From positions 248,001-312,000 of the forward strand of contig NZ_JAQQTF010000002.1 in assembly GCF_028561275.1 (NCBI RefSeq): a stretch of DNA of 64,000 nt. The letters are read 5' to 3'. Under the pieces are notes generated by a model. That model made no database searches and had not been told where the DNA came from. It was given only the letters and a program-made list of their open reading frames with translations. The DNA is from Aureisphaera galaxeae (lineage in GTDB: Bacteria > Bacteroidota > Bacteroidia > Flavobacteriales > Flavobacteriaceae). Made by a program: the position numbers and the translations under genes. Shown one piece after another: positions 17,118-26,093 of this stretch (its first letter is position 1; each line of letters begins with the position of its first letter).

Positions 17118-19049
17118 TTATTTCTTTACGATTCTTTTAGTTATAAGGTTGTTAATATTTATAAAATAAATTCCTTCCGCAAGGGATGAAATGCTAATGT
17201 TTTGTCTTTGTACATCCATGTTACTCATATCGATCAACTGCTTCCCAGTAACATCAAAAATTGCGATGTTGTTAATGTTCTGATTTTCAGAAACTACTGT
17301 AATTTGATCGCTGGATGGATTTGGGAAAATGGATAATCCTTGTTCCAATAGCGATTCAGAAACTCCTAGAGGTTCGTCTACAGTTAAAACGAAAGAACAG
17401 GTGTTCGTATTTCCTTCATCATCTGTAGTTTCAAAAGAAATTGTATGTGTTCCTACAGCCATCTCGGTTCCGGACACCGGGTCTTGGGTAATAGCTAACG
17501 TAGAAGTACAGTTATCGGCTGCTGCCACATCTCCATTCAACACATAGTCCGGTAACGTATAGGTGCTGGTTGCCTCATCGGCTACCACGGTTTCATCTAG
17601 GTGGCAGTCCGTGAATGACGGTGCCATGGTATCTTCTATTGTAATGGTAGCAGTACATGTATCTGTATTTCCTGAAGGATCCGTTACTGTAACTGTTACC
17701 ACATGATCTCCTAGGTCGCTACAATCGAAGCTGTTTTCACTTAGGGTTACGGTATAGGAACCACTGTCATCGCTAGAGCCTCCGTCTACATCACTTCCTG
17801 CAACAATTACGTCTCCGTTACTTCCCAATTGCGCTGTGAAGTCTTGACAAACCGCTACAGGATCTGTGTTGTCTACACCGGCAGCTTTTACCAAGAAAAA
17901 TCCACGGTTAATATCACTAATTACGATGTTTCCACTTCCGAAGTAAGGATAAACGCTCCATGCTCCGTCGAAACTAGCACTGTTGCTTGGTGGATAAGTG
18001 TCGAAGAAACCTTCTTCGGTCATGCTACCACTAGCAATATTGGAAAGATCGATTACACGAAGTCCAGCTCGGTAATTTGCCATATAATATTTGTTGCCTT
18101 TTACATAACCATTGTGGTCAATTGCTGCAGTAGGTCCCGTATAGTCGAAATGGTGTTGAGGGTTGTCTAAGTCTTCGAAATCGAAAACAATGGTTCGAGT
18201 ATTGAATCCAAAATTCAATTCGTCGGTTTCGTCTCCCAAGATGAAATATCTCTGATCTTCAGTGAACCACCCTTGGTGCGTATACCCCACATTGCCATAG
18301 GAAATGGAAGAAATGTTTTGTGGATTGGACTTATCGGTAATGTCTACAATCACTACTTCATTTTCGTTACTTCCAATAAGAATTTCCCTTCCTGTATAAT
18401 CTGAATCTGGACCATTGTAGGTAACCACCTGTGCATCGTGACTATAGTCATCCATTCCGTATCCACCTTCCCCAACTGGGTTCTGAGGGTCTTGGATATT
18501 GATGAAGACAGGACCTCCGTTGAATAGGCTGGACCCAACAGGATAAGCATATCCTGTATCTTCGTTGATTACAATGTTGTGGGCATCGCCAAAACCATTG
18601 TAGTGAGCATCTTCGGAGAAGGTTACCGGTGGGTTGGTTACATTTCTCAATCGAGTTAGATCGAATACCTGCATTCCGTGTCCACCAGCTTCACTTACAA
18701 CAAAAGCATGGTTGTTGTATGTTTTAACATCTCTCCAAGAACTACTCGTGGTATGAGTAGGTAACTTTCCAAGATAAACAGGGTTTACGGGGTCGGATAC
18801 ATCAATAAAAGCCGTTCCGTTGTTCAGGGCAATGATGGCATATTCTTTTCCGTCCAAGTCATCGGTCCATCCCCAGGAATCATTTCCGGAGCCGGCATTA
18901 AGCCCACTAAGGTTTATGTGTGATTGCAGATCGTACCCATTACATGGATACGCTCCTGCAGATCCTCCGGTACATGGGGTCTGAGCTACGGCACATTGAA
19001 TAGAAACCGCTGCAAATAGAAAAAGTAGGTTTTTCATAAGTAAGTTCAA
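17118..19049 (-). CDS. Choice-of-anchor B family protein with two HYR-like domains, T9SS cargo (copy 2)
   Basis: The 643-residue paralogue has a signal peptide ending near CAVAQ. Its propeller (about 22-390) is the same as in copy 1. It then carries two extra HYR/Ig-like domains at about 395-560, recognisable from DNTDPVAVCQDFTAQLG, TVTVTDPSGNTDTC and FETTDDEGNTNTCSF, and finally a T9SS type A domain (LSIFPNPSSDQITV). The extra domains make it about 170 residues longer than its neighbours. HYR domains are usually adhesion-type spacers, so this copy may reach further from the cell. The gap to the upstream copy is 22 bp. Confidence 0.93.
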   Translation of the reverse strand: MNLLMKNLLFLFAAVSIQCAVAQTPCTGGSAGAYPCNGYDLQSHINLSGLNAGSGNDSWGWTDDLDGKEYAIIALNNGTAFIDVSDPVNPVYLGKLPTHTTSSSWRDVKTYNNHAFVVSEAGGHGMQVFDLTRLRNVTNPPVTFSEDAHYNGFGDAHNIVINEDTGYAYPVGSSLFNGGPVFINIQDPQNPVGEGGYGMDDYSHDAQVVTYNGPDSDYTGREILIGSNENEVVIVDITDKSNPQNISSISYGNVGYTHQGWFTEDQRYFILGDETDELNFGFNTRTIVFDFEDLDNPQHHFDYTGPTAAIDHNGYVKGNKYYMANYRAGLRVIDLSNIASGSMTEEGFFDTYPPSNSASFDGAWSVYPYFGSGNIVISDINRGFFLVKAAGVDNTDPVAVCQDFTAQLGSNGDVIVAGSDVDGGSSDDSGSYTVTLSENSFDCSDLGDHVVTVTVTDPSGNTDTCTATITIEDTMAPSFTDCHLDETVVADEATSTYTLPDYVLNGDVAAADNCTSTLAITQDPVSGTEMAVGTHTISFETTDDEGNTNTCSFVLTVDEPLGVSESLLEQGLSIFPNPSSDQITVVSENQNINNIAIFDVTGKQLIDMSNMDVQRQNISISSLAEGIYFININNLITKRIVKK

Positions 19050-19071
19050 TTAGGGTTTGGTGAATTTAAGT

Positions 19072-20508
19072 TTATTGTTTTACGATTTTTTTTGTTGTCT
19101 TGTTGTTCACTTTTACATAGTAAATACCGGCCGAAAGTGATGAAATATCAACAGTTTCAGACGTATTTCCAGAGGCATTCCTTACAATTAATTGTTGTCC
19201 AAGGACATTGTGTACAGCAATCGAATTAATCGGGGCATTTGCTGTACGGATGTTAATTGCGTTTTGCGCTGGGTTAGGGCTCAGGGTAAGTTGGCTCGCT
19301 AGGCTGAAATCTTCAGTACCTAAAGAAGATTCACGTAAGATATACATCCCTCCCGTATAACTGGTATCTGAAAAGAACAGCGAAGAAACCAAGATGTTTC
19401 CACTGTTGAAATAAGGATATACATTCCAGGCACCATCATATCCAGCACCATCGCCACTGGTATAAATGTCGAAGTATCCAACTTCGGAAGCATTTCCATT
19501 TTCAATATCCGAAATATCCACTACGCGAAGTCCAGCTTCGTAATTTGCTAAGTAGAAAAGATCTCCGTTTACGTAACCGTTATGATCGGTTGCCGAAGTT
19601 GGCCCTGTGTAATCAAAATGATGTACGGGATTGTCCAAATCGGTAAAATCGAAAACCAAAGTTCTCGTGTTGAATCCGAAGTTCAATTCGTCGATCTCAT
19701 CACCTAAAATAAAATAGGCATGATCGTCCGTTAGCCATCCCTGGTGGGTGTATGCAACATTGGTGTATCCTATGGTTGAAATGGTCATTGGGTTCGCTTT
19801 GTCCGTAATATCTGCAATGACAATCTCGGTAGTATTACTTCCAATATAAATCTCGCGTCCCGTGTAATCCGTATCAGGGCCGTTGTAGGTTACAACCTGT
19901 CCATCGTGGCTATAGCCACCATCACTGTATCCTCCTACACCCACTGGATTTAGAGGGTCAGAAATATCTACGAAATGAGGTCCACCTCCGAAGGTTGTGG
20001 TTCCAACCCCATAAGCATAGGCTTCACTTTCATTGATTACCAAATTATGAGCGTTACCAAATCCGCTGTAATGCGCATCTGCCGTAAAGGTCTCTGGGGG
20101 AGAAGCAACGGATCTCAATTTGGTAAGATCGAACACCTGCATTCCATGTCCACTAGCCTCACTTACCACAAAAGCATAGTTGTCATATACTTTCACATCC
20201 CTCCATAAACTGGGGGCAGTATGTGTGGGTAATTTTCCAAGGTATAGTGGATTTACAGGATCTGAAATATCCACAAAAGCAACACCATTGTCTACACCGA
20301 CAAGTGCATATTCCTTTCCGTCTTGTGGATCGGTCCATCCCCAAGAATCATTTGCATTGGTAGCACCAAAAGTGGTCCATGGGATAAAGGACATTAGATC
20401 ATATCCATTACAAGGATAGGAACCCGCCATTCCTCCAATACATTCAGTTTGGGCCGTAACGGAGTAGGAAATAAATAGTAAGCCAAGGGATAGTAAAATT
20501 CTTCTCAT
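19072..20508 (-). CDS. Choice-of-anchor B family protein, T9SS cargo (copy 3)
   Basis: The 478-residue paralogue has a signal peptide (MRRILLSLGLLFISYSVTAQ), the propeller with NDSWGWTDPQDGKEYALVG, EASGHGMQVFDLTKLR, THQGWLTDDHAYF and DHNGYVNGD, and a T9SS type A domain (LTLSPNPAQNAINI). It is clearly homologous to copies 1 and 2 over the whole propeller. An exact -7 box upstream (20535-20542) suggests it may start a transcript running down into copies 2 and 1. Confidence 0.93.
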   Translation of the reverse strand: MRRILLSLGLLFISYSVTAQTECIGGMAGSYPCNGYDLMSFIPWTTFGATNANDSWGWTDPQDGKEYALVGVDNGVAFVDISDPVNPLYLGKLPTHTAPSLWRDVKVYDNYAFVVSEASGHGMQVFDLTKLRSVASPPETFTADAHYSGFGNAHNLVINESEAYAYGVGTTTFGGGPHFVDISDPLNPVGVGGYSDGGYSHDGQVVTYNGPDTDYTGREIYIGSNTTEIVIADITDKANPMTISTIGYTNVAYTHQGWLTDDHAYFILGDEIDELNFGFNTRTLVFDFTDLDNPVHHFDYTGPTSATDHNGYVNGDLFYLANYEAGLRVVDISDIENGNASEVGYFDIYTSGDGAGYDGAWNVYPYFNSGNILVSSLFFSDTSYTGGMYILRESSLGTEDFSLASQLTLSPNPAQNAINIRTANAPINSIAVHNVLGQQLIVRNASGNTSETVDISSLSAGIYYVKVNNKTTKKIVKQ

Positions 20509-20534
20509 TTCTAAGCAATTTTTTAAAATGCGAC

Positions 20535-20542
20535 CAAATCTA
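20535..20542 (-). promoter_or_regulatory. -7 promoter element before anchor-B copy 3
   Basis: On the minus strand this reads TAGATTTG, an exact TAnnTTTG match, 26 bases before the ATG at 20508. A TTG-like sequence lies 15 bases further upstream, which is short of the usual spacing. Confidence 0.4.
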
Positions 20543-20749
20543 ACAAATTATACCGAGCAAAAGCGTTAAATACCTATATATATGGCCTATTTATGAGATT
20601 TTTAGGAGTCTCATATGGTGCTATTCAGGGTAAGCTTTCGTCAGGAACTGTGCTTTCGCGGCTACTTGGTCTTCATAATGAAAACTACAAGACACATAAA
20701 TATGAGAAAAAATGTCGCAAAACTATGAGATGGATCATGGTTTCAAAAA

Positions 20750-22009
20750 CTAATTTTTTCTAACAATAAAGAGTCCTTTTTCGATATCGCTTATGGCAAT
20801 ATTTCCACTGTTGAAAAAGGGGTAGACATTCCAAACACCGTCGAAACTTGTTCCGTTGTTTAATGGGTATGTATCGAAGTAGCCAATTTCGAAAATGTCC
20901 TGACTGCCAATATCCGAGATGTCCATCACACGCATGCCACCCGCATAATTTGCCTGGTAAAACAGATTTCCTTTCACATATCCGTTGTGATCTATGGATG
21001 AGGTTTGTCCGAAATAATTAAAATGGAATTGTGGGTTGTCCAGATCGAACAAATCCCAAACAATGGTGCGGGCATTAAAGCCGAACTCGATCTCATCGAA
21101 TTCATCCCCCAATAAAAAATAACGTTGGTCTTGTGTAAACCATCCTTGGTGTGTAAAACCTGTTTGCAGATAGGTAACTGAAGCGATATTTTGTGGATTG
21201 GCCTTGTCTGTAACATCTACAATGACAAAGCGATTTTCGTTGCTGCCAAAGAAAATTTCTTTTCCCGTATGATCGGTGTCGGGTCCTTGATAGGTAATGA
21301 CCTGTGCATCGTGGCTATAGTTGTCCAAACCATAGCCGCCCTCATCAATGGGATTTAATGGGTCTTGAATGTTTATGAAATAAGGGCCGCCACTGAAGGA
21401 ATCCGAACCGAGGACATAGGCATATCCCACATCTTCGTTTATGGCAATGTTATGGGCACCCCCGAAATTGGTGAAATGGGCGTCCATTTCGAAAGAGGCG
21501 GGAGGGTTGGTGATGTCCCGTAAACGAGTAAGATCAAACACCTGCATTCCATGGTTTTCACCTTCGCTAACAATAAACGCATAATTGTTGTATACCTTTA
21601 TATCCCTCCAAGGACTGCTAAAGGAGGCAGACGGAAGTTTCCCTAAGTATACCGGATTTTCCGAATCTGAAATATCGATAAACGCCGTTCCGTTAGAAAG
21701 CCCCAACAACACATATTCCTTCGCGGTCATGGGATCTGTCCAACCCCAGGAATCGTTGGCACTCCCAGCATTGAAAAAAGAAAGGGGGATATGACTTATG
21801 AGATCGAATCCGTTACAATCGAAATAACCCGCTTTTCCATTTACACATGGGGTGAACGAAAGTTGGGCGCTGGGATCATAGGTGACGGTTTCTTCGGTGT
21901 CATTTCCATTTCCATTGGTATTCGTGTTAGAAGATTCACGGGAATCGTCATCACTGGAGCAGGACATCGACAATGCAAAAACCAAAAGCAAACCTGTTAT
22001 CTTTTTCAT
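20750..22009 (-). CDS. Choice-of-anchor B family lipoprotein (copy 4)
   Basis: The 419-residue paralogue starts at the ATG at 22007-22009. An in-frame ATG 18 bases upstream would put six extra residues before the lipoprotein signal. The signal (MKKITGLLLVFALSMSC, cysteine 17) makes it a lipoprotein, and there is no T9SS domain at the C-terminus, which stops after the propeller at GLFIVRKN. A polar Asn/Gly/Asp linker (SSDDDSRESSNTNTNGNGND) leads to the propeller with NDSWGWTDPMTAKEYVLLG and THQGWFTQDQRYF. It is thus a membrane-tethered version of the family. It is 241 bp upstream of copy 3. Confidence 0.92.
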   Translation of the reverse strand: MKKITGLLLVFALSMSCSSDDDSRESSNTNTNGNGNDTEETVTYDPSAQLSFTPCVNGKAGYFDCNGFDLISHIPLSFFNAGSANDSWGWTDPMTAKEYVLLGLSNGTAFIDISDSENPVYLGKLPSASFSSPWRDIKVYNNYAFIVSEGENHGMQVFDLTRLRDITNPPASFEMDAHFTNFGGAHNIAINEDVGYAYVLGSDSFSGGPYFINIQDPLNPIDEGGYGLDNYSHDAQVITYQGPDTDHTGKEIFFGSNENRFVIVDVTDKANPQNIASVTYLQTGFTHQGWFTQDQRYFLLGDEFDEIEFGFNARTIVWDLFDLDNPQFHFNYFGQTSSIDHNGYVKGNLFYQANYAGGMRVMDISDIGSQDIFEIGYFDTYPLNNGTSFDGVWNVYPFFNSGNIAISDIEKGLFIVRKN

Positions 22010-22153
22010 ACTTCCTAAAGTAGCCATTTTGAAACTTCAATTTTCTTACAAAGTAGTTAAACTGTTGTTTTTTAGGTCTGTATTTATAAAATAAGACTTT
22101 GAGACCGAAGAAATTATTTTTGAAACCGGCTTACCTCCTTAGTATTTAAGCTG

Positions 22154-22161
22154 TATTTTTG
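22154..22161 (+). promoter_or_regulatory. -7 promoter element before thiL
   Basis: TATTTTTG matches TAnnTTTG exactly and lies 18 bases before the thiL ATG. It also carries the common downstream C. The -33 region is not clear. Confidence 0.45.
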
Positions 22162-22179
22162 CAGCGCTAAATGTAGATT

Positions 22180-23232
22180 ATGCTAGAAGATAAAAATAAG
22201 GCGCGCACCCCTATTTCAGAATTGGGAGAATTTGGACTCATAGACCACCTTACCCAGAACATAGAAATTAAACATACTTCTACCGTTAAAGGCATTGGTG
22301 ATGATGCTGCGGTAATTGCCCCTGAGAAGGGAATGCAACAAGTAGTTACCACCGATTTATTGGTAGAAGGGGTGCATTTCGATTTGGGATATATGCCCCT
22401 TAAGCATTTAGGATACAAATCGGTGATGGTAAATCTGAGCGATGTGTATGCGATGAATGCCACCGCCAAACAGATCACGGTTTCCCTAGCAGTTTCCAAT
22501 CGATTTCCTGTAGAAGCTTTGGAAGAATTGTATGACGGTATTAAGACTGCTGCCCGTATTTATGATGTAGATGTTATTGGTGGGGACACGACTTCTTCTA
22601 CCGCTGGATTGGTGATTAGCATAACCGCTATCGGAGAAGCGGCCAAAGACAAAATCGTATATCGTAATGGAGCTCAAGAAAATGACCTTTTAGTGGTTAC
22701 AGGGGACCTAGGAGCGGCTTATTTGGGGCTACAAGTATTGGAACGTGAAAAGCAGGTGTTCCAAACCAATCCCAATGCACAACCCGAATTGGATAGCTAC
22801 ACCTATTTGGTAGAACGCCAGCTAAAGCCGGAAGCCAGAAAAGATATTCCTAAGTTATTGGAGGATTTGGAAGTGGTTCCTACGGCCATGATCGACATAA
22901 GCGATGGTCTCTCCAGTGAAATCATTCATATATGTAAGCAATCTAAAGTAGGTTGCAATTTGTACGAAGATAAAATTCCTTTAGATCCTCAAGTGATTTC
23001 TACCTGCGAGGAATTTCAGTTAGACAGTACTACCATAGCTCTGAGTGGAGGGGAGGATTATGAATTGTTGTTCACCGTTAAAATGGAGGACTTTCCAAAA
23101 ATTAAGGCCAACCCCAACCTAACGGTCATTGGACACATAACCCAAGAAAAAGAAGGGATGCACCTCATTACACGAGCCGATACCAAAATTCCTTTGGTAG
23201 CCCGTGGATGGAATGCCTTAAAAGAGGAATAA
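22180..23232 (+). CDS. thiL: Thiamine-monophosphate kinase
   Basis: The 350-residue enzyme phosphorylates thiamine monophosphate to the active diphosphate cofactor in the cytoplasm. Family motifs are GIGDDAAVI (38-46), a VDVIGGDTTSS block near 130, an IDISDGLSSEI block near 228 and SGGEDYELLF near 290. These form the ATP- and metal-binding site of the PurM-like fold. The length fits the family. No other thiamine gene is nearby, and the two small genes downstream point the other way. Confidence 0.97.
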   Translation: MLEDKNKARTPISELGEFGLIDHLTQNIEIKHTSTVKGIGDDAAVIAPEKGMQQVVTTDLLVEGVHFDLGYMPLKHLGYKSVMVNLSDVYAMNATAKQITVSLAVSNRFPVEALEELYDGIKTAARIYDVDVIGGDTTSSTAGLVISITAIGEAAKDKIVYRNGAQENDLLVVTGDLGAAYLGLQVLEREKQVFQTNPNAQPELDSYTYLVERQLKPEARKDIPKLLEDLEVVPTAMIDISDGLSSEIIHICKQSKVGCNLYEDKIPLDPQVISTCEEFQLDSTTIALSGGEDYELLFTVKMEDFPKIKANPNLTVIGHITQEKEGMHLITRADTKIPLVARGWNALKEE

Positions 23233-23233
23233 T

Positions 23234-23437
23234 TTAAATAGCCTTTCTATTACTGAAATGCTGCTCGAAAAGAGTGTTGTTCTCTTCCCAGTATTTGGTA
23301 AGCTTTACAATCTGTCCGTAACCGTCTTCGGTATATTTTTGTTTACAACAAGTACATTGGTATTCACGGATTTGGGAATTCTTGTCTCGTAAGGAGACAA
23401 AATTATGTCCTACGATTTTACAGATTAGCTTTTTCAT
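23234..23437 (-). CDS. Small zinc-ribbon-like protein (copy 1)
   Basis: This 67-residue basic protein has a CTCC pair and an N-terminal cysteine. The pattern is CKIVGHNFVSLRDKNSQ, then EYQCTCCKQKYTEDGYG, which resembles a zinc ribbon. It is paralogous to the gene just upstream, sharing the GH-F/Y start, the EY-C--C core and a D--G-I/L tail. The two frames overlap by 20 bp (23418-23437), so translation is probably coupled. Small proteins of this type recur in Flavobacteriaceae, but no function is known. DNA, RNA or protein binding is possible. Confidence 0.72.
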   Translation of the reverse strand: MKKLICKIVGHNFVSLRDKNSQIREYQCTCCKQKYTEDGYGQIVKLTKYWEENNTLFEQHFSNRKAI

Positions 23438-23687
23438 AAGATACAGGGATTTTGCGCCTCATTTTTTTCTGAAAAAAATCGGCAAGCGAAGTGTTCAATT
23501 GTCTGGTTTTACTGGTGAGGATTTCCAGTCGGCCCGTCATGCTGTCGGTGACCTCTTTGCCACAATTGGTACATCGGTATTCGTTAATATGGTTTGTTAT
23601 CTTCCGAGTCACCACGTAATCATGGCCTAAAGTGCTGCATAATAGTCCAGAAAAGGTGAACGATTGCTTAGGGGATTCAGTTCTCAT
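23418..23687 (-). CDS. Small zinc-ribbon-like protein (copy 2)
   Basis: This 89-residue protein is homologous to its downstream neighbour. Shared parts are LGHDYVVTRKITNHINEYRC, then TNCGKEVTDSMTGRLEIL. A CxxC pair (RCTNCG) and an upstream cysteine (LLCSTLGHD) suggest a single zinc site. The C-terminus is lysine/arginine-rich. No known function. A real gene is favoured by the paralogy and conserved cysteines, and because the frame is not a shadow of another gene. Confidence 0.72.
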   Translation of the reverse strand: MRTESPKQSFTFSGLLCSTLGHDYVVTRKITNHINEYRCTNCGKEVTDSMTGRLEILTSKTRQLNTSLADFFQKKMRRKIPVSYEKANL

Positions 23688-23749
23688 GGTCGGTAGATTT
23701 GGTGATTAAACTTACACAAAAAATCCAAAAAACCGACAAAAAGCACAAT

Positions 23750-24520
23750 TTATTCGATGAAATGCACAATTTTAACAATTTCAGACCTATTTTCTATCCA
23801 ACTCATATGACTTCCATCCAAAATCTTGAGGGTTACTCCAGTAGCTTTTGCCATTTCTTTAGATACCGATAAGGGGACAACGGGATCCTTACTGCCACAT
23901 ACGATGGTTTTTTCACCGGGGAAATTTTTAAAGACATCGGTACGGTCCTTTCTATCTTTCATACCGCGAATTGCTGCCATGATTCCTTCTGTAGGAAATT
24001 GAAGGGCTTCCTCTTTAAGTTTTTTGATTTCGGAGGCATAGGTATTTCGTACTTCTGGATAGAACAGATTGGAAATGGCCATGCTCACAATAGTATCCTT
24101 ATCGGCTTCGATAAAACGCAAAGCACGATCACGTTGCTTTTTGCGGTCCGCACTGTCTGCAAAGGTGGTAGAGTTAAGCAATACCAGATGATTTATTAAG
24201 GTGGTATGCTTTTCGGCAAGGGCCAAGGCTATGTAACCACCCATAGAGTGTCCTACAAAGGAGGCATTTTTAAGGTTGAGGTGATTCAATAATTGATAGA
24301 CCACATTTGCCATAAGTTCCATAGTGTGAACTTCATCGATAACGCCACTTTTTCCATGGCCCGGAAGATCTATATATATAAAGGTATATTTTCCAGAAAG
24401 AGCGCTTACAATTTCTTCCCACATCGTACTGCTTTCCAAAAAGCCATGCAAAAGGACGATAGCAGGACCTGTTCCGGTCTGTTCATAAAAAATCGGGACC
24501 TCGTTGTAGTGATAAATCAT
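23750..24520 (-). CDS. Alpha/beta hydrolase
   Basis: This 256-residue alpha/beta-fold hydrolase starts at the ATG at 24518-24520 (MIYHYNEVPIFYEQTG). A longer frame to 24715 overlaps brnQ and has no homology-like features. The oxyanion-hole motif LLHGFLES, the nucleophile elbow VGHSMGGY (serine nucleophile), an acid in CGSKDPVVP and a histidine in LDGSHMSWIE complete the catalytic triad. There is no signal peptide. The substrate is unknown; the family includes esterases, lipases and MenH-like enzymes. It is divergent from brnQ, with only 31 bp between starts. Confidence 0.9.
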   Translation of the reverse strand: MIYHYNEVPIFYEQTGTGPAIVLLHGFLESSTMWEEIVSALSGKYTFIYIDLPGHGKSGVIDEVHTMELMANVVYQLLNHLNLKNASFVGHSMGGYIALALAEKHTTLINHLVLLNSTTFADSADRKKQRDRALRFIEADKDTIVSMAISNLFYPEVRNTYASEIKKLKEEALQFPTEGIMAAIRGMKDRKDRTDVFKNFPGEKTIVCGSKDPVVPLSVSKEMAKATGVTLKILDGSHMSWIENRSEIVKIVHFIE

Positions 24521-24551
24521 TTTTCTATATTCGGCAGACAAATATCCGCCA

Positions 24552-25835
24552 ATGAGCCCGACCAAACAAACCTTCGTTACTGCTTTTGCCCTTTTCTCAT
24601 TATTTTTTGGCGCCGGAAACTTAATTCTCCCTCCCTTTTTAGGATACAATGCAGGAGATGCTTGGTTTTGGGTAATCCTGGGATTCGCCATTTCTGCGGT
24701 GATCATTCCCATCATGGCTATTTACGGTCATGCACGGCTTCAAGGAACCATGCTCGATTTCGCCAATAAGGTATCGCCAGCATTTGCCATGGTCTATGCC
24801 ATTGCAGTATATATCATTTCTATCACGTTGCCTTCACCTAGAACGGCTTCCGTTACCTATGAAATGGCCATCCAGCCCTATTTTTCCATGTCGTCTCTTA
24901 CCCTGAGTTTTATATACTTCGCCTTGGTATTGGTTTTTGTGTTGAACCGTACCAAGATATTGAGCATCATTGGGAAGTTCCTTACACCTTTAATCATCAT
25001 CATATTATTGCTCATCATTGGGATTGGTCTATTTGCCGATGTGGAACCTATTCGTGCTACCCTTTTCAATTCACCATTGACAGAAGGAATATTGGAGGGC
25101 TATCAAACCTTCGATGCTATTGGAGGCGTGGTCGTAGGAGGTGTCATTGTGATTTCTTTTGCGCTTCAAGGGACCTATAACTATGAAGACAAAAGAAGGA
25201 TGATTGGTAAGTCGGGATTGTATGCCGGATTGGGATTGCTTTTCATCTATGGAGGTCTCATCGCTTTGGGGGCGTATTATAGCGGAACCCTGGAAATTGA
25301 AAACCGTGTAGAATTGCTAACCCTATTAAGTACCAAAACGCTGGGTGATATAGGAACTGCCTTTCTTGCCGTTCTCGTGGCATTGGCTTGTTTTACCACT
25401 GCGGTGGGAATTGTGACAGGAGTGGCCGATTTCGTAAAAGGCGTTTTCGGGAATTCCCAAAAGGCCTACATCTTCACAGGTGTCTTGGGATGTATCCTTG
25501 GGGTTGTTATCGGTCAGTTCGATGTGCATTATATTATAGACGTAGCGCTTCCCGCCCTTATGTTCATTTACCCCATTACCATTGCCCTTATTTTTCTAAA
25601 TGTCCTTCCCGAACGGTATCGTCCACGAAGGGTATTTCAAGGTGTGATTCTAGTAACCTTTTTGTTTAGCATTCCCGATTTTTTAGGTTTTCTATTACCA
25701 AAAGGGTCTCTTCAATCTATAAAAGATATCATTCCATTTAGCAATGAACATATGGGATGGATACTTCCTGCGCTGCTTGCTTTTGTGCTTTTGAATCTTT
25801 TCGGAAATCGTGAAAAAAATACGGCCGAATCCTAA
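24552..25835 (+). CDS. brnQ: Branched-chain amino acid transport system II carrier protein
   Basis: The 427-residue inner-membrane protein has about twelve hydrophobic segments and the N-terminal LFSLFFGAGNLILPPFLGY block diagnostic of the BrnQ/LIVCS family. It imports leucine, isoleucine and valine with cations (Na+ or H+). No periplasmic binding protein or ABC genes are near, as expected for this secondary carrier. It shares a short divergent promoter region with the hydrolase gene. Confidence 0.95.
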   Translation: MSPTKQTFVTAFALFSLFFGAGNLILPPFLGYNAGDAWFWVILGFAISAVIIPIMAIYGHARLQGTMLDFANKVSPAFAMVYAIAVYIISITLPSPRTASVTYEMAIQPYFSMSSLTLSFIYFALVLVFVLNRTKILSIIGKFLTPLIIIILLLIIGIGLFADVEPIRATLFNSPLTEGILEGYQTFDAIGGVVVGGVIVISFALQGTYNYEDKRRMIGKSGLYAGLGLLFIYGGLIALGAYYSGTLEIENRVELLTLLSTKTLGDIGTAFLAVLVALACFTTAVGIVTGVADFVKGVFGNSQKAYIFTGVLGCILGVVIGQFDVHYIIDVALPALMFIYPITIALIFLNVLPERYRPRRVFQGVILVTFLFSIPDFLGFLLPKGSLQSIKDIIPFSNEHMGWILPALLAFVLLNLFGNREKNTAES

Positions 25836-25841
25836 AATTGA

Positions 25842-25885
25842 CGTTTTCGACCTTATTTTTCGAAAACCCCTAATAATCGAAAACG
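25842..25885. repeat. Inverted repeat in the brnQ downstream gap
   Basis: CGTTTTCGA (25842-25850) and TCGAAAACG (25877-25885) form a perfect 9-bp inverted repeat. An additional internal TCGAAAAC lies at 25860-25867. The 258-base gap 25836-26093 is otherwise AT-rich and holds two nearly identical CATTTTTT(T)GAAAT stretches near 25929 and 25962. No gene was found there. Confidence 0.55.
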
Positions 25886-26038
25886 TTGTAGTTTTTTAGG
25901 ACTGAAATTTTTGTACGTTCAAGGGCATCATTTTTTTGAAATATTCTGAATTTAACCCCCTTCATTTTTTGAAATTTTCAATAAAGGGCACCTCTTTTTG
26001 TCAGTATCGTAAATCGCTCATTTTTTATCACTTAAGTG

Positions 26039-26069
26039 TTGGTTACAAGGGTCGGCTTCTATAGATTTG
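26039..26069 (+). promoter_or_regulatory. Consensus promoter for the CBM48-like gene
   Basis: TTG (26039-26041), 20 bases, then TAGATTTG (26062-26069) match both Bacteroidota promoter boxes exactly. The -7 box lies over an upstream in-frame ATG at 26067, which supports the later start at 26094. Confidence 0.72.
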
Positions 26070-26093
26070 AAACCATATCAAACACTGAAAATT

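Noticed and set aside
20593-20763. 56-codon open frame on the plus strand in the gap between anchor-B copies 3 and 4
   Set aside because: No recognisable domain or promoter, and it reads into the end of copy 4 on the opposite strand. Probably chance.
24521-24715. 65-residue N-terminal extension of the hydrolase
   Set aside because: It runs antisense through the start of brnQ and its sequence is not protein-like. The hydrolase fold begins at the later ATG.
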